Assembly (NCBI GenBank): GCA_964058845.1
Contig: CAXKVR010000371.1
Span: forward strand, 21,374 to 85,373
Source of the DNA: Carex sylvatica
Lineage: Eukaryota > Streptophyta > Magnoliopsida > Poales > Cyperaceae
Length of the DNA stretch: 64,000 bases
Reading direction: 5' to 3'
In this document: piece after piece, positions 33,748 to 45,651 of the stretch
How the letters are laid out: each line of letters begins with the position of its first letter
How positions within the stretch are numbered: position 1 is the first letter of the stretch
Notes under the pieces: model-generated
The model's input: the letters and a program-made list of their open reading frames with translations, nothing else
Database searches by the model: none
What the model was told of the DNA's origin: nothing
Program-made: the position numbers and the translations under genes

Positions 33748-36507
33748 TGTCACACCCCGACAACGGAGCTGACAACCCGCCGCGCTGTCAGCACAAGGCA
33801 ATTCAATTATCATACACAATAAAATATATACATAAATTACCAATGACATAGACAAGAGCCACATTGCATGAATAAATTTAAATTTAATAAACCAATTGAA
33901 AACAAACCTACTACAGTATGAAATATGCAAACGAAATACCATAGCAGATTTATTTGAAGCAAATAATTTACTCTGTGGCAACTCCCGCATATCTTCAAGT
34001 TCTACAACTTGTTTCCGAATATCACGCTTTGTATCTGGAACCCACAAAGTGAAACAGTACGAGATTGAAAATCTCCCAGTGCAGTATTCAGTTCCAATCG
34101 AGTTATCCTTAGATCTGATTAATTGAAACTAAAACAACACCAAGCACAAAAAAAAAAATATATAGACTACAAGAGTAATATAAGAATCAAAGAACCTAAG
34201 TTACCATCTATAATCAATCAAGAAACAAAAATATAAGTTCACTTTAAGAAATGCACAAATACTGCAAATGAAATCAGCAAGCTAGAGAAACAATTGATAG
34301 TTGTAACAATCAAGCATAACAAAACATTATATTATGCAATGCTCATGTACAATAGCCTTAAAAGTTCAATCCAATTTAGTTGTGCAACCATATTATATAA
34401 TCATGCTTTATTTAAGACTATTCATGATATAATAAATTATCATTATATTAGGTAACCATTTTGGTATTAACAATATTCGGTCATGCGCTACAAGTACAGC
34501 GCCTACATGACCCTGGTCATGCGCTACAAGTTCAGCGCCTACATGACCGTCAAGATTTAGGTGTGAGGTTCAACCATTTTGGTATTAACAATACTAGATC
34601 CATGCGCTACAAGTACAGCATCTACATGACCTCGGTCATGCGCTACAAGTTCAGCGCCTACATGGCCGTCAAAGGTTCATATAAGACTACGATCATGCGC
34701 TACCACGAATATGGCGCCTACACAATTTTTGTTATGGTCATAACCTGAAATTGTGCGCTTACCCCGAATAGGGCGCCTACATGACTAAAGTTATGCGCTA
34801 CAAGTTTAGTGCCTACATAACCGAGTCATGCGCTACCACGAATATGGCGCCTATGCAATTTATGTTATACGCTACAAGTTCAGCGCCTACATAACAAAAA
34901 TTACACGCTTATCCCGAATATGGCGCCTATGCAATTTCTGTTATGCGCTACAAGTTCAGCGCCTACATAACATAAATTACACGCTTACCCCGAATACGGT
35001 GCCTACATGATCGTCCGGTTTCAGACATATAGTTCTTTCACATTTCTTTTAAAACAAGTAAAAATTCATATCATGCTATGTATCATGCATACAAGTATAT
35101 CATGCAAAAGTTTTAGTTCAACTCATGTTTTATATCATTTATACATATGCAATGCAACTCAAACACTTCATGCAAATCATGTCATATTCAAAACCAAATT
35201 CTAAATTTGAACATCATACTTTATTTTCAGATTTTTGCTATAAAAATATATGATCATGCATCTTGATACTTTAGTCTTAAAATATAACACTAGCATATGC
35301 TACAGTCTTATTTTGCCACTAAACACTTCAAGTTTGTTACAATTCAATTCTAGAATATATGTTCATGCTCATTTTGACAACTCATGCATTCATGCTATGC
35401 AACCCAAAAGAACATTCAAGAACTTAACTATAACTAATTACCAATCAAGCAACAAAGCAAGCTACCATGTAAGCATCCACAATACAACCAATTAGCAACT
35501 AAACAAACAAGCAAGCAACAACAACAAGCAAAGAAATTGACGAGCAAACAACAACAATAAAATAAGTTAGATGAATCTGAGAATAACTCGAAACCCGCAC
35601 CTTATCAATGATGTGGTGTGATTAGTGTGTCGCTGCGATACACATGATGTCGACGTGATGTTCAATCTTGCTTGCTCACGGTGTTCTGGAAACATCGGCT
35701 TCTCTCGACACCAGTGCTTACCTCGAGTAAAGCACACACCAACGAAGGAGCTCGTCTTTCTATTTCTCCTTGCACCATTGCTTACCACGCTCATTAATTT
35801 CCCATTTACATTGCAAGGTATAGATAGTAATTAAGAAAAGGTGGAAAAAAAGAAGTTGCCGTGGAAGCTAATTCCAAGGAAAGAATAGCAAGAATGAAAT
35901 TTTTTTCAATGAGCGGATTCACCGAGAAAATAAAATGGAGAAATTAGCTAAGCGGCAAGAACAACCGTGAGATTGTAGAGTTAGGTGATGAGTTATCAAA
36001 GTGACGAACAGGTGTCACCCTGTAAAACTTTCAAATATATTAATTTGGATATTATATTTATTTATTTAATCTTTCTTTCTTATTTACTATTGTTATTTTC
36101 AAATGAGAGAAACTTGTTTGACCAACCAATATAATAATTCAAAGAAGCTCAAGTAAAAATAATGTAACAAAGAATTGTTGAACGGATAAGGGTGTATTGT
36201 TTTAGGTTAATTTGAACTTAACCCCTCTTATCACTTTAAAAATGTAAAACTTGGCTTTTAATATTCAAATAATTAACTACAATCATTTTAATATGTTTTA
36301 AATAAAAATCAAGAAAAATAAATTAAGGAAAGACATTTGTAATCACTTATGTGAATTTATAGTTAACTAATATATTTCTTTAATTAATTGTTCAAACTAA
36401 TTCACACAAATCAAAGATAAATATCAATATGCTATGATGATTATGTGTTTACTTCATTTCAATAAATAAAAAATAAAAAATTACTATTTTAGAATTAGAA
36501 TGTTACA
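33748..36507. mobile_element. Solo LTR, 2760 bp, with 5-bp target duplication
   Basis: It begins TGTCACACCCCGAC and ends AATGTTACA (TG...CA), and is flanked by AATTA on both sides (33743-33747 and 36508-36512). The paralogous positions in copy A (about 1994-1998 and 3583-3590) are unfilled, confirming the boundaries. There is no gag-pol, primer-binding site or second LTR, so it is a solo LTR of a long-LTR, probably Ty3/gypsy, element. Short frames inside it are not credible genes. Its middle carries the repeat array at 34479-35005. Confidence 0.88.
34479..35005 (+). repeat. Tandem hairpin array within the solo LTR
   Basis: About a dozen units of 30-40 bp are built on ATGCGCTACAAGTTCAGCGC, alternating with ATGCGCTACCACGAATATGG. 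Many units are bounded by inverted arms: GGTCATG...CATGACC (34479/34506, 34515/34542) or GTTATG...CATAAC (34790/34816, 34940/34966), so both arms differ together between units. Confidence 0.85.
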
Positions 36508-37754
36508 AATTAGAAGAAGTATAAAGGGGCTTTGCAGTAATTGTAGGCTCAATTATTTCTGTTGGATGAACTTTCCAATGAACAAATTTGATTTCTAAAT
36601 CATCTCTCTTGTTATTTCCGTTGAATTGAAACGAATTTCTGTTAGAATTTATTCTGGTCATCAGAGTTTAATTATCTAATTTCTCTTTATGCTTCTTGGC
36701 ATTAATATATGAACATGAAAAGCTAACTTTTTTTTTTTTTTTTTTTTTCATTTTTCGTGCTTGATCCTAGGAAAATGTGGTAGACTTGAAGATGATGACA
36801 AGTTACCATTAATTTGAAACTTGGTAATGTTCAGATCTGAGGGTAGTTACCATAGGAATGTGGATTGCAGCAAGACAAGCGCTTTTTTTATAGTTAAAAA
36901 TAGGGGTACTATTACAAGACTTTAGCAATAGCTAAGGTAATTAAAAGTGAAAAGACAATGCGCTCGAAATAGTCTGAGCCAAAGACACTAAAAAGAGAAA
37001 CAGTAAGATGGGTGAGGTAGCAGGGAGAAAGAAAAAAAAAAAGAATTAAAAACACATCTAGCAGCAAGACAAGCATGGTTTATACATTTAATGTATTTTT
37101 TTTACAGTGTACTAATTTTGAGCTCTTGGGTTAGCTATTGCACCCAAAATTTGATTTGAGGGGTGTATTCACAGTATAAATATATGGACCTACACTTTAG
37201 ATCATAGTTTGATATTTGTTAAACAATTCATTTCACAGTTTAAGTTTTATAAATCATCTTGTTTATAGTTTAACAATCATCCTCCAGTACTACTTGTTTC
37301 TTATATGTATTACAAATATTTTTTGTTGTATTTTCAGAACCAGCTTAATGTAGCCTATTTCTTTTGACTTGGTTAATTTCATAGGGCGTCTCCCAGTCTC
37401 CAAAGAATTAAATAAATAAAATGGGAAAAGTTTGGCTCATATAATTGAAACTTCTAGCAAACCCATTATAGATAGGAATGTTATTTTTTTAAAAATGGTA
37501 TATCAAGAAATTAAAATAAGCCTAAAAAAATAATTTGAGAAATTCTTCCGTTCATAATAATTTCACTGTAAAACTCAACGAACAAAATTTATCTCGTAAA
37601 TATCAGATATCGGTCTTTATAAAAATTTGTTAGATATAAGTGCCAGAATTGTAAATTGCATTGAGAAATTCACTTGCGTATAGCATTTAATTATGCGTAT
37701 TTTATTATTATCAACTTAGGAAGTACAAAATCAGCACAATATATGAATAACAAC

Positions 37755-38167
37755 GAGTAGAACTAGGGTGTTCTTAAGTTGATCAATTAAACTCCTTTGT
37801 GAACTCAACTCCAAAATTTATTAGATTGTTTCATATGATGAATCTGAACTGTTGAAATCCATCAACTTTACGAATAATGTGTCTACTTGAGAAAATTTTA
37901 AACTTTTTAATTAATTTAGTATAAAGTCAAGCGGTCAAAATTAGAAGGTTTATAAATTAATTATCCATTCATTTTTTAAACATATTTTGACCACTTGACT
38001 CTATACAAAATTAATTCAAAATTTTAAAATTTTTGCTTGTAAATGCATCACTAATATGGTAGATGGGTTTCAACTGTTTAGATTTAACATTTGAAACCAA
38101 TCCAATAAGTTTTAGAGTTGAATTCATAAAGAAACTTGGTGAATTTTGTAACACCCTAGTTATACTC
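37755..38167. mobile_element. Foldback MITE (family M1), 413 bp, Mutator-like
   Basis: It begins GAGTAGAACTAGGGTGTTCT and ends AACACCCTAGTTATACTC, with arms of nearly 190 bp. The flanks are AATAACAAC (37746-37754) and TATAACAAC (38168-38176), a 9-bp duplication with one mismatch, as for Mutator-like elements. Confidence 0.8.
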
Positions 38168-38749
38168 TATAACAACCTGTAATTATGAGTGTAACCTTTA
38201 ATCACCACTTCACAAAGATAAGTCTGATATTTTAATTACCAGTGCTTTATTCTCAAGAACGGATGAAACCACAAATGACGTCTATATATTACTAATTGAA
38301 GGCTTTTGAAATTAGTAAGACCGAAATAGCTCATCTTCACAGAAATTTATCATCCCATTATCTCTCTCTTAGTCTACAACCAATTTTTCTCCCTTTCTCA
38401 GATGTCATCCCACTATCTCATGGGGCTTATTGTTAAATTTTTATCCAAGGCCCATTATTAATTGAATGTCAAGCAGAGACAAGAATTCAAATCTCCAGTC
38501 TTCATCCCAGCCCACCAAAAATTTCTATAAAATATATCTTCTCCTCCTTATTAAGAAGCTTAATGTCTAGATCCTGCAAGGGTTCTGATTTATTGATCTA
38601 AATTCAGATTGAATCTGAGCCATCTAAACAAATAAACTGTCTTTTTTTGATTAAATACACCATTTTTCTGTGTAGAAGTCTAAATTTAGTGAAATTTATA
38701 CCCGCTACACGTATCGCCACACATATTTGCATATGTCCGCAATTCTCCA

Positions 38750-38815
38750 GCCAGTCCATCCCCTCCCCTCCCCTCCCCTCCCTTCCCCTCCCCTCCCCGA
38801 CCCGACCCGACCCTT
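38750..38815. repeat. (CCCCT)n tract with GACCC repeats
   Basis: This is a pyrimidine tract of CCCCT units followed by three CGACC units, then a poly-A and GA stretch. It and the GC-richer 38820-39150 that follows look like a gene's 5' leader, possibly captured, but no gene could be supported. Confidence 0.7.
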
Positions 38816-39684
38816 TCTTCCCAAAAAAAAAAGGGGTTTAGAGAGAGAGAGAGAGAGAAGGGTAAGAAGGATCGTCGTCGATGGGATGGAGTTGCGAGAC
38901 GAAGTGGACACTGGCGAAGGGATCGTCGATTCGCTAACAGTCACCTCTTCCAAGTGAATTTTTTTGGTTGCCCCGTCTCCCTCCCCAATCGAACCACGGC
39001 CACAATGCCGACCAGCATGGCACGCCTAGGGTTAGGGTTTGCTTTCTATATCTCTCTCGATTTGCTCCTTTCGATTCTCTCTCTTTTTTCAATACGAAAT
39101 CGCTCCATCTCTCTCTTTTGGTTCCACTGTCTTTTGTACAGAGATGGCCAATTTTAGGGTTTAGGTTTTTATGCATTTGTTTGATGGTTTAGTATTTATG
39201 GTTTAGTAGAACTTACTGTTCTATAGTTTAACCTCGGACAATTTTAATACATGAACTGTTTCATGGAAGCACAATTGATATAGCATAATTGATTGTAAGG
39301 AGTAATATCATTTAGTTCAATTATTCAATTATTCTGGATCCATGACAGCAGTTGGACAGTAAATCAAGGGCCTCGAAACACTGAAATTTGGGTTTAATGC
39401 AGTTAAGTAAAGGCTTAGAATACTAAGTTTATTTCTTTTGGTTATCTGCTCAAAATCATGATCCCCAATTTATTTATTTCCATTATTTCAATTTGTGCAA
39501 AATCACGATCCCCAATTTATTCCTTTTGATAGAACAGTACCTTCTAATTGGTGATTTGCCTAATTATATCAATTTGTCAGATAGAAACAATGCATAAAAC
39601 TGAACTGGTAACTCGACGAGTTGAGTCAACTTAATTAAATAAATGGATATTGAATTTAATTAGGCTAATTTAATAAATTTACAG

Positions 39685-39898
39685 GTACAGAGCTTGCAAA
39701 CCTCTTCGTCTATCATACCCAAACTGTTCTGCTACATTTCACTTCCCAACTGTATCAAGCATACTCACTACCAGTAGTAGCGGTGGTGTTGGTACAGAGA
39801 ATGATACCAATCACAACTTTTGGCACAGAATGAGGTGCCCCAGATGTCCAGCTGATGCAGAAGGGTGTTTCATTTCTGCTCCTATGCTTGCTAATCAG
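39685..39898 (+). pseudogene. Exon fragment of DNA polymerase alpha catalytic subunit (C-terminal zinc region)
   Basis: This is a single open exon of 71 codons between a TTTACAG acceptor and an AATCAG/GTTGAA donor. It reads YRACKPLRLSYPNCSATF, then NFWHRMRCPRCPADAEG, then ISAPMLANQ. The paired cysteines (CPRCP) and the flanking pattern match the zinc-binding C-terminus of plant POLA1. Neighbouring exons of that gene are absent, so it is an isolated, presumably transposon-captured fragment. The family call is from memory of the motif. Confidence 0.65.
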
Positions 39899-40612
39899 GT
39901 TGAAATTTTTTTTTTTTTATTTAATAGGCAAATATTCACATCTCTTTTTTAAAACGTTACGTGATGCACGCCTTTGTAACATAAGATAGCATTTTGTTGT
40001 CCCTATAAAGGATCATTGACTGTACCTTCCTCATTTCATTTGTCTTGATTTCTTGATCCGGGGGGGGGGGGGGGGGGGGGGAGGTGGGGGAGTTTGAGGC
40101 GGAGTGGTTGGTTAGTCTAAGTGCCTTCTAAAAAATGGAGCCAACAGGTAGTACATTTATGTTATGTACTGGTAAATTATAAGATACATCTTTGGTGTAT
40201 TTATGCATGAGATCCTGAGATTTGTTTTTGGTGTTAGAATATTCCCCTCAGAAATTAAGTTCAGCAAACAATACTACTAAAGGTTCAGTTAAGCATTGAT
40301 TAAAAAAAAATTATTCCACAATCCCTGATAACAGACTTTTATTTTATTACATAATCTTTCATCAAATTTCACATTTCTGAAACTAAAATTTTCCAAAGGA
40401 ATCAAGAAAAACAGCTTAGCTGGTGCTGATGAGGTCATGTATGAACTTCATTCCGAAACTGGTGAGGCCAAGAGCAAATTTAAGGCCTCCAAAAAGCTAA
40501 TCAACTCTTTTTCCATATCACTTAGTAAGCAAAGTTGTATTAAAGGGGTCTATATCCAGCCAAATTGTACGTTGAGTTGCCTAATTATATCTCTCCCTCT
40601 ATTTATAATCAG

Positions 40613-41318
40613 GCAAACAAAAGAAGTTGGCACATGTAGAGGCTATCTTTTTTGAATCCAAAGGTGTCAGCAAACCCGAAGGTGCCCAACCGCAACCGTG
40701 TATTCATGATTTTCGCAATGGTGCTTGTCGAAATCTTGTTTGCACTGGTAAATTAAATACCATTTCTAATACTTTACGCTGCTATACTTATCTTTTAAGA
40801 AATAATTTGCTCAGTACCAACCATTTAAAATGATTTCTTTTTTCAGAATGCCAATCCACTGATCGTTTATTCCTGACATTATTTGAGCATACTCTTTACA
40901 ATAATATGCCATTTCCTTTAAACTAATTTTATTGTTGGATAAATAAATGTGAGCATGTCTTATTAATAATATAATTAGAAAAGTTGCAATTATGAAAATG
41001 CCAAGTTTGCCATAAAAAATTTCTTATTTTTTGTATGCGGATCTGTTCACAAGAGGTATAGATATTCAGGCTGTCAATGTCATCATCAATTTTGACTTCC
41101 CCAAAAATACCGACACGTATCTTCATTCTTCATAGAATATACTTTTCACATTCTTGTTTATTTTTCTATCTTTATTTTCCTTACCAGTATACACATACAC
41201 ATAATTAATTGAAATTATATTTGTAGGTTGGTCGGTCGGGAAGATACGGACACCTAGGTTTAGCTGTGAATTTGATCACCTATGCGGACCGCTTCAACTT
41301 GTAATACACACTTATCAG
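40613..41318 (+). pseudogene. DHH1/DDX6-type DEAD-box RNA helicase fragment, broken
   Basis: Three pieces of helicase domain 2 are present in order: HDFRNGACRNLVCT (about 40700-40748), [19 protein letters not shown] (from 41043) and VGRSGRYGHLGLAVNLITY (from 41227). These are the conserved motifs of the RH6/RH8/RH12 family, which acts in P-bodies in decapping and translational repression. It cannot work: the acceptor before 41041 reads GCGG where AG is needed, the donor after YLH is gone, and the third piece stops at ADRFNL. The first piece is fused to a different N-terminal sequence (KKLAHVEAIFFESKGV). Confidence 0.8.
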
Positions 41319-41379
41319 GTATGTTTATTACTCAGACATTTTCATTGATTTACAATGTTATAATTCAATGGAAAATTTA

Positions 41380-41556
41380 AAAGAAATTAAGGGCAAAATA
41401 AAACTTTGCAGGTCACAAATCACAGTTGTGAAGCATAGAGGTGGAAAATTTAAAAGAAATTAAGGGAAAAATAAAACTTTGCAGGTCACAAAATTAAGGG
41501 AAAAATAAAACTTTGCAGGTCACAAATCACAGTTGTGAAGCATAGAGGACTCCAGC
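41380..41556 (+). repeat. Short tandem duplication
   Basis: A unit of about 73 bp (GGAAAATTTAAAAGAAATTA, AATAAAACTTTGCAGGTCAC, AAATCACAGTTGTGAAGCAT) is repeated, with a third partial copy of its middle. Each copy contains CTTTGCAG/GTCAC, which looks like a splice acceptor. Confidence 0.8.
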
Positions 41557-42569
41557 TAGAATGTCTTTTAAGTTTTAACATTTGATTTCAATTCATTAGT
41601 CTAAATTTTAATCTTGAATAAAGGCTTTGGAAGAAGATGATATCGATAGTGTACCGCACTGCTCTGGTCGTACCATTTAGAGGTTGTACCAGCCTTGCAC
41701 TGGTTGTTTATGTTAATCTAGGATGTGAGTTATAATTACAGCTTAAATTTCAATTAATGCAGGAGAGAGTTTTAGATTGTTATGAGATGATTCAAAACAA
41801 AATACGGATGCGTCTCAATGCAACTAAGATGAGTGGTACGTCTGTTTCATTCGTACCAGAGTGCCCAATTACTGTACTAGAGGTGTCATGTCTGAGCCAT
41901 ACCACCGAAAAAGTGCAAAATGTGCAAAATCCAACATTGAGCCCAATTCAACAATTGATTTATTTGAGAAAAAGTGCAAAATGTTTTGGACAAATATCTT
42001 ATTGTGCTGTCAAAAATGCAAAATGTTTGATCAAAACTGGTACGGAGTGCATGCCACTGGTATGGGTAGATGCAGTCTGAAACTGGGGCACAATTGCCGT
42101 TAAAAAAGGAGTGAAGATGGCGAAGCATTGGTAGGATGTGCCACTTCATCAATTGCCAAGGAACTTGTAGAACAATTTCTATTTTCTTAGGGACCTCAAT
42201 GCATTTTTTTCACTTGTTCTCTGTACTTCGTTTTTCATTTACTCATTTAGTTGGTCAAATATTTTGAGCTATTTTTGTTTTTATTTCACTATTACATCAC
42301 TTGTGTATTGGACCATATCATGAATGAAATACGGCTAGATACATATTTTTCTTCAAAAAAAAAAAAATGCCAAATGATTTGAAACAAATATCTAATTGTG
42401 TTAATATTTTTTTTTCCTTATCCTGCCGAACATGCCTATATATATAGATTCTTAGTTTCCTACTTTACTATATTGAATTAGAAAAAATAGAACGAGTTTT
42501 TTTTTCGAGTCCTTTTATAATATTGTCCTCGTTGCAACGCACGGGTACGATACTAGTATATATATATAT

Positions 42570-42987
42570 GAGTAGAACTAGGGAGCTTTTAAGTTCACCA
42601 AGGCCCTTGGTGAACTAAAGTCTAAAACCTGTCAAATCGGCTTTCAAATAATGAATCTGAACCGTTAAAATCCGCCTACCTTACGAGTGATGCATTTACA
42701 TGTGAAAATTTTAAACATTTGAATTAATTTCGTATGAAGTCAATCGGTCAAATTAGAAGGTTAATAAATAAAATTTAATGCATTCATTTTTTAAACGTTT
42801 TTTTGACCGATTGACTTTATACGGAATTAATTCAAATGTTTAAAATTTTCACACATATATAGACACATTACTCATAAGGTAGGCGGGTTTCAAAGGTTCG
42901 AATTTGTCATTTAAAGTCGATTTGACTGGTTTTAGACTTGAGTTCACCAAGGGACTTGGTGAACTTAAGAACACCCTAGTTCTACTC
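42570..42987. mobile_element. Foldback MITE (family M1), 418 bp
   Basis: It begins GAGTAGAACTAGGGAGC and ends AACACCCTAGTTCTACTC, with long arms including TTCACCAAG...CTTGGTGAAC. It is embedded in a TA repeat, so its target duplication cannot be told. It starts 13 bp after the Helitron-like end. Confidence 0.8.
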
Positions 42988-43016
42988 ATATATATATATA
43001 TATATATATATATGAG

Positions 43017-43430
43017 GAGGGTTCAAATGCCTTCATTTTTTGTGCCTCAACCATGCCTTCATTTTTTAAAACTTTAATAACTCAAAATTTAAAACTTAAA
43101 AGTCAAAATAAAACCGTTAGATGTGATCTATGTTATTTTCTCTATGTGCTTATAAAAAAAATATCACATTTCAATTTTGTTATTATGTGAATCAATAAGT
43201 TCAAAAATCAACATCTAGAAATCATCCACATTAGTGTGTTTCTTACAAGCTCTTGATAATAATCAAAATAAAACTGAAATGCCATAATTTTTTACACGTG
43301 CATAAATAAAATGATATAGATCGTATCCAATGTTTTATTTTAACTTTCAACTTTTAAATTTTGAATAATTAAAGTTTTTAAAAATGGAGGCATGGTGGAG
43401 GCAAAAAAAATAGAGGCATTTGAAACCCCT
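43017..43430. mobile_element. Second type of foldback MITE
   Basis: The arms are GAGGGTTCAAATGCC, then TTTTTTAAAACTTTAATAA at the left, and TTAAAGTTTTTAAAAATGGA, then AGGCATTTGAAACCCC at the right. It is flanked by TA repeats. A diverged relative begins near 56768 (GAGGGTTAAAATGCATCCAT). Confidence 0.7.
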
Positions 43431-43444
43431 ATATATATATATAT

Positions 43445-43930
43445 ATATTCTCATCACTCTTTGTGCCCAATGTTGGTGGTTTGGATCCTCTAGAAATAAC
43501 TCAAATTTTGAGTTTGGATTCCAATGTCTGATCACTCTGATCAGTATTTACGCAAATATTAAAGAGGCTAGGTTTTGGTGAATTTTCAACTCAAATTGAA
43601 TTGGTCTGAATTCAGATTGGACGATCCGGATTTGAACTCTAAATTTAATTAAGTTATGTGGAATCCGCTCCCCCATGATCAAGATTTTTATGGGTCACGT
43701 CAGAGTTTGCCAAGGTTGAGTAATTTGGGTACTATTTCGGATTCTAATGTATCTTTTCTTGGACTGGTTTTAATTGGTTCTCTAGGTAGCTAGGCTTGAT
43801 ATATATAGTGGCCGATTTTTTTTTTTTTTTTTTTTTTTTGCTGAAGCCTAATTTCAGCTATGTCGGCCTACAATTTATGATTGATAGTTGACTATGACAT
43901 GTAGAAACTTCAGCTAAGTCGTAATTAATG
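43445..43930 (+). repeat. R1 dispersed repeat, copy 5
   Basis: It contains TTCTCATCACTCTTTGTGCC, GGTTTGGATCCTCTAGAAAT, GATCAAGATTTTTATGGGTC, CTTTTCTTGGACTGG and GACATGTAGAAACTTCAGCT. It is followed at 44310-44560 by the block shared with 19465-19740 and at 45652 by an orphan PP2 exon. Confidence 0.75.
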
Positions 43931-44309
43931 CCAAGTTCACATAATGTGAATGGAATAATGAGCAAGTAAAGGGGAATGAAAAGAGCGTCATAGCCATAGG
44001 ATAAATTAATATATTTGTATTTTGATGAATTGTCTTATATAGTGACAAGGATAATATTTTTTTTCTAATTTTCAAACGTTGTCATCAATAAGGTTTGTCC
44101 TCACATCTGTCCTAGATTTTTGTAAATTTTTTTTTAATAAAATGGGGTATGCATCACCAATTTTGTTAACAAAATCAACAATATTTCTAGCCTTATGTAC
44201 ATATTACAAATAAAAAAAAGTGATATTAATGAGACCGCACTACTGACATTTCTATCAATTTCTTTTACTAGAAACCCCTCGAATTCAAAGTTCTATCCCT
44301 ATACTATAT

Positions 44310-44560
44310 TTCAGAAAATTAGTAAGGAAATACCAATCTATCTATTTTTACAATAAAAGATAATCTTTCGCTTTATAATTATTTTTGAAGTGTAGGTGTG
44401 TGTGTGTTGTCCCCAATTGCTCTCTAGCTTCTCTCTCGAAATGGCGATAGTACCATGGAAGTCGCTTTCATCTCTATCATACAAGTAAAAAATAAAATGA
44501 GAAGCTCAATAAGCCACTTGGAGTAGACAAATTCTTCCACCGAGAGTGAGCGAGAGAGAT
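44310..44560 (+). repeat. Block shared with 19465-19740
   Basis: It has the same landmark order as the partner near 19.5 kb. Between 43930 and 44310, and from 44560 to 45290, only AT-rich sequence without recognisable genes was seen. An imperfect tandem of ATTTATCATTATAATATAAT lies at 45318-45361. Confidence 0.65.
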
Positions 44561-45651
44561 TGAAATCATTAGAAAAATAAGCCGTAGCGGATTGTCTGAT
44601 TGCACCGGCAAAGGAATTAGCGAACGAAAACAACCCGCCCAAGCTCAAGGAGTTTAGTTTCACTTATTCTTCAAGCACTTCATCCCTTTACACATTGTTT
44701 ATTTGGAATATTCTCGCAACCATATATATATGCTATATATGCAGTGTATGATTGACATTTTTGTAGTAGTGATATAAAAAACTAATCGACATTAGCCGAC
44801 TTTATTTTATTTTATTTTATTTATTTTATTATTTGAGTATTAATTGTTCGTATGTCTAAAAAGGGACTTTTCGTGTCCGGCCGTATCTCTTTTTCCCTCC
44901 CTTATGAGATACATAATTCCCTTGTTAATTATTTGATGTTTGGTGTATCCCTTCGTGTTGCAGTTCACAAAATGACACTTTAGTGACAACTTCACTATGT
45001 TATGTGGCTTGCACTCCACAATTACTTTATAACTCAACAAGCAGCTGTATTTTGATCCATATATATATAATTCGTTCCGGTCCTTGCATTCAAAGTATGT
45101 TAGAATTATTGGTTCTGACTGTGAACACAAGAGGAGGCATATGCGAGTCAAAATAAAATAAGTGACAAAAGCGGCTCAAATTTTGGAAAGCATTCATGGT
45201 TGCAATTTTTGTTTTATAGAGAGAGATGCAACAAAATATTTTTATAACCAAAACAACTTCAATTTTCTTTTTATTTCACAGAACTTAATTATTTATTTGA
45301 CATACTGTTGTGTCTCTTTTATCATTATAATATAATATTTATCATTATAATATAATATAATACCAGTTAGGGGCTTTATTGATTCACATCTTATTAAAAA
45401 ATAAGTGGTCAAAACATTCAGCATACACTTTGGATCGTGTCCTATTTGTATACCTTTTTGTCTTAAAACACTTCAGAGAAGATTTAATATGGAGTACTGG
45501 TACATTGACAGATCTAAGATTCTGAGAAACACACACAAGATGTTATAGGAAAGAAATAATAAACCATCTACAATTAATATATTGGAATTTTGACGGCATC
45601 AATGATACAATATGAATGGATCAATCAAATTAATTTTATGATTGCCAGATG

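Larger units (their letters stand above)
31637..38450 (+). repeat. Segmental duplication, copy B (NLR 3' flank)
   Basis: This is the partner of 1-4960. It is longer because a 2.76-kb solo LTR (33748-36507) and a foldback MITE (37755-38167) are inserted, and shorter where copy A carries an internal tandem duplication. Exon-like blocks recur after splice acceptors at about 33022 (GCTTGTCAGGCAAAAGG) and 36771 (GAAAATGTGGTAGACTTGAA), the latter ending in LEDDDKLPLI and a stop in one frame. Confidence 0.85.
39685..42556 (+). mobile_element. Helitron-like element carrying captured gene pieces (5' end not found)
   Basis: The sequence CGTTGCAACGCACGGGTACG followed by ATACTAG, ending at 42556, has the look of a plant Helitron 3' terminus: a GC-rich near-palindrome shortly before a CTAG end, followed by T. 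Upstream within 3 kb are exon pieces from at least two unrelated genes in the same orientation, as Helitrons typically carry. The 5' TC end could not be identified, so the start given is only the first captured exon. Confidence 0.55.

Noticed and set aside
33401..33775. 124-codon minus-strand frame across the solo-LTR junction
   Set aside because: It crosses the insertion boundary, so it cannot be an old gene; no motif.
34461..35010. Open frames of 60-95 codons across the repeat array
   Set aside because: They arise from tandem units lacking stops inside a solo LTR; no family motif and no start context.
38705..39192. Overlapping frames around the CCCCT tract as a new gene
   Set aside because: Frames exist on both strands because of the low-complexity tract; no splice-linked exon or known domain was found.
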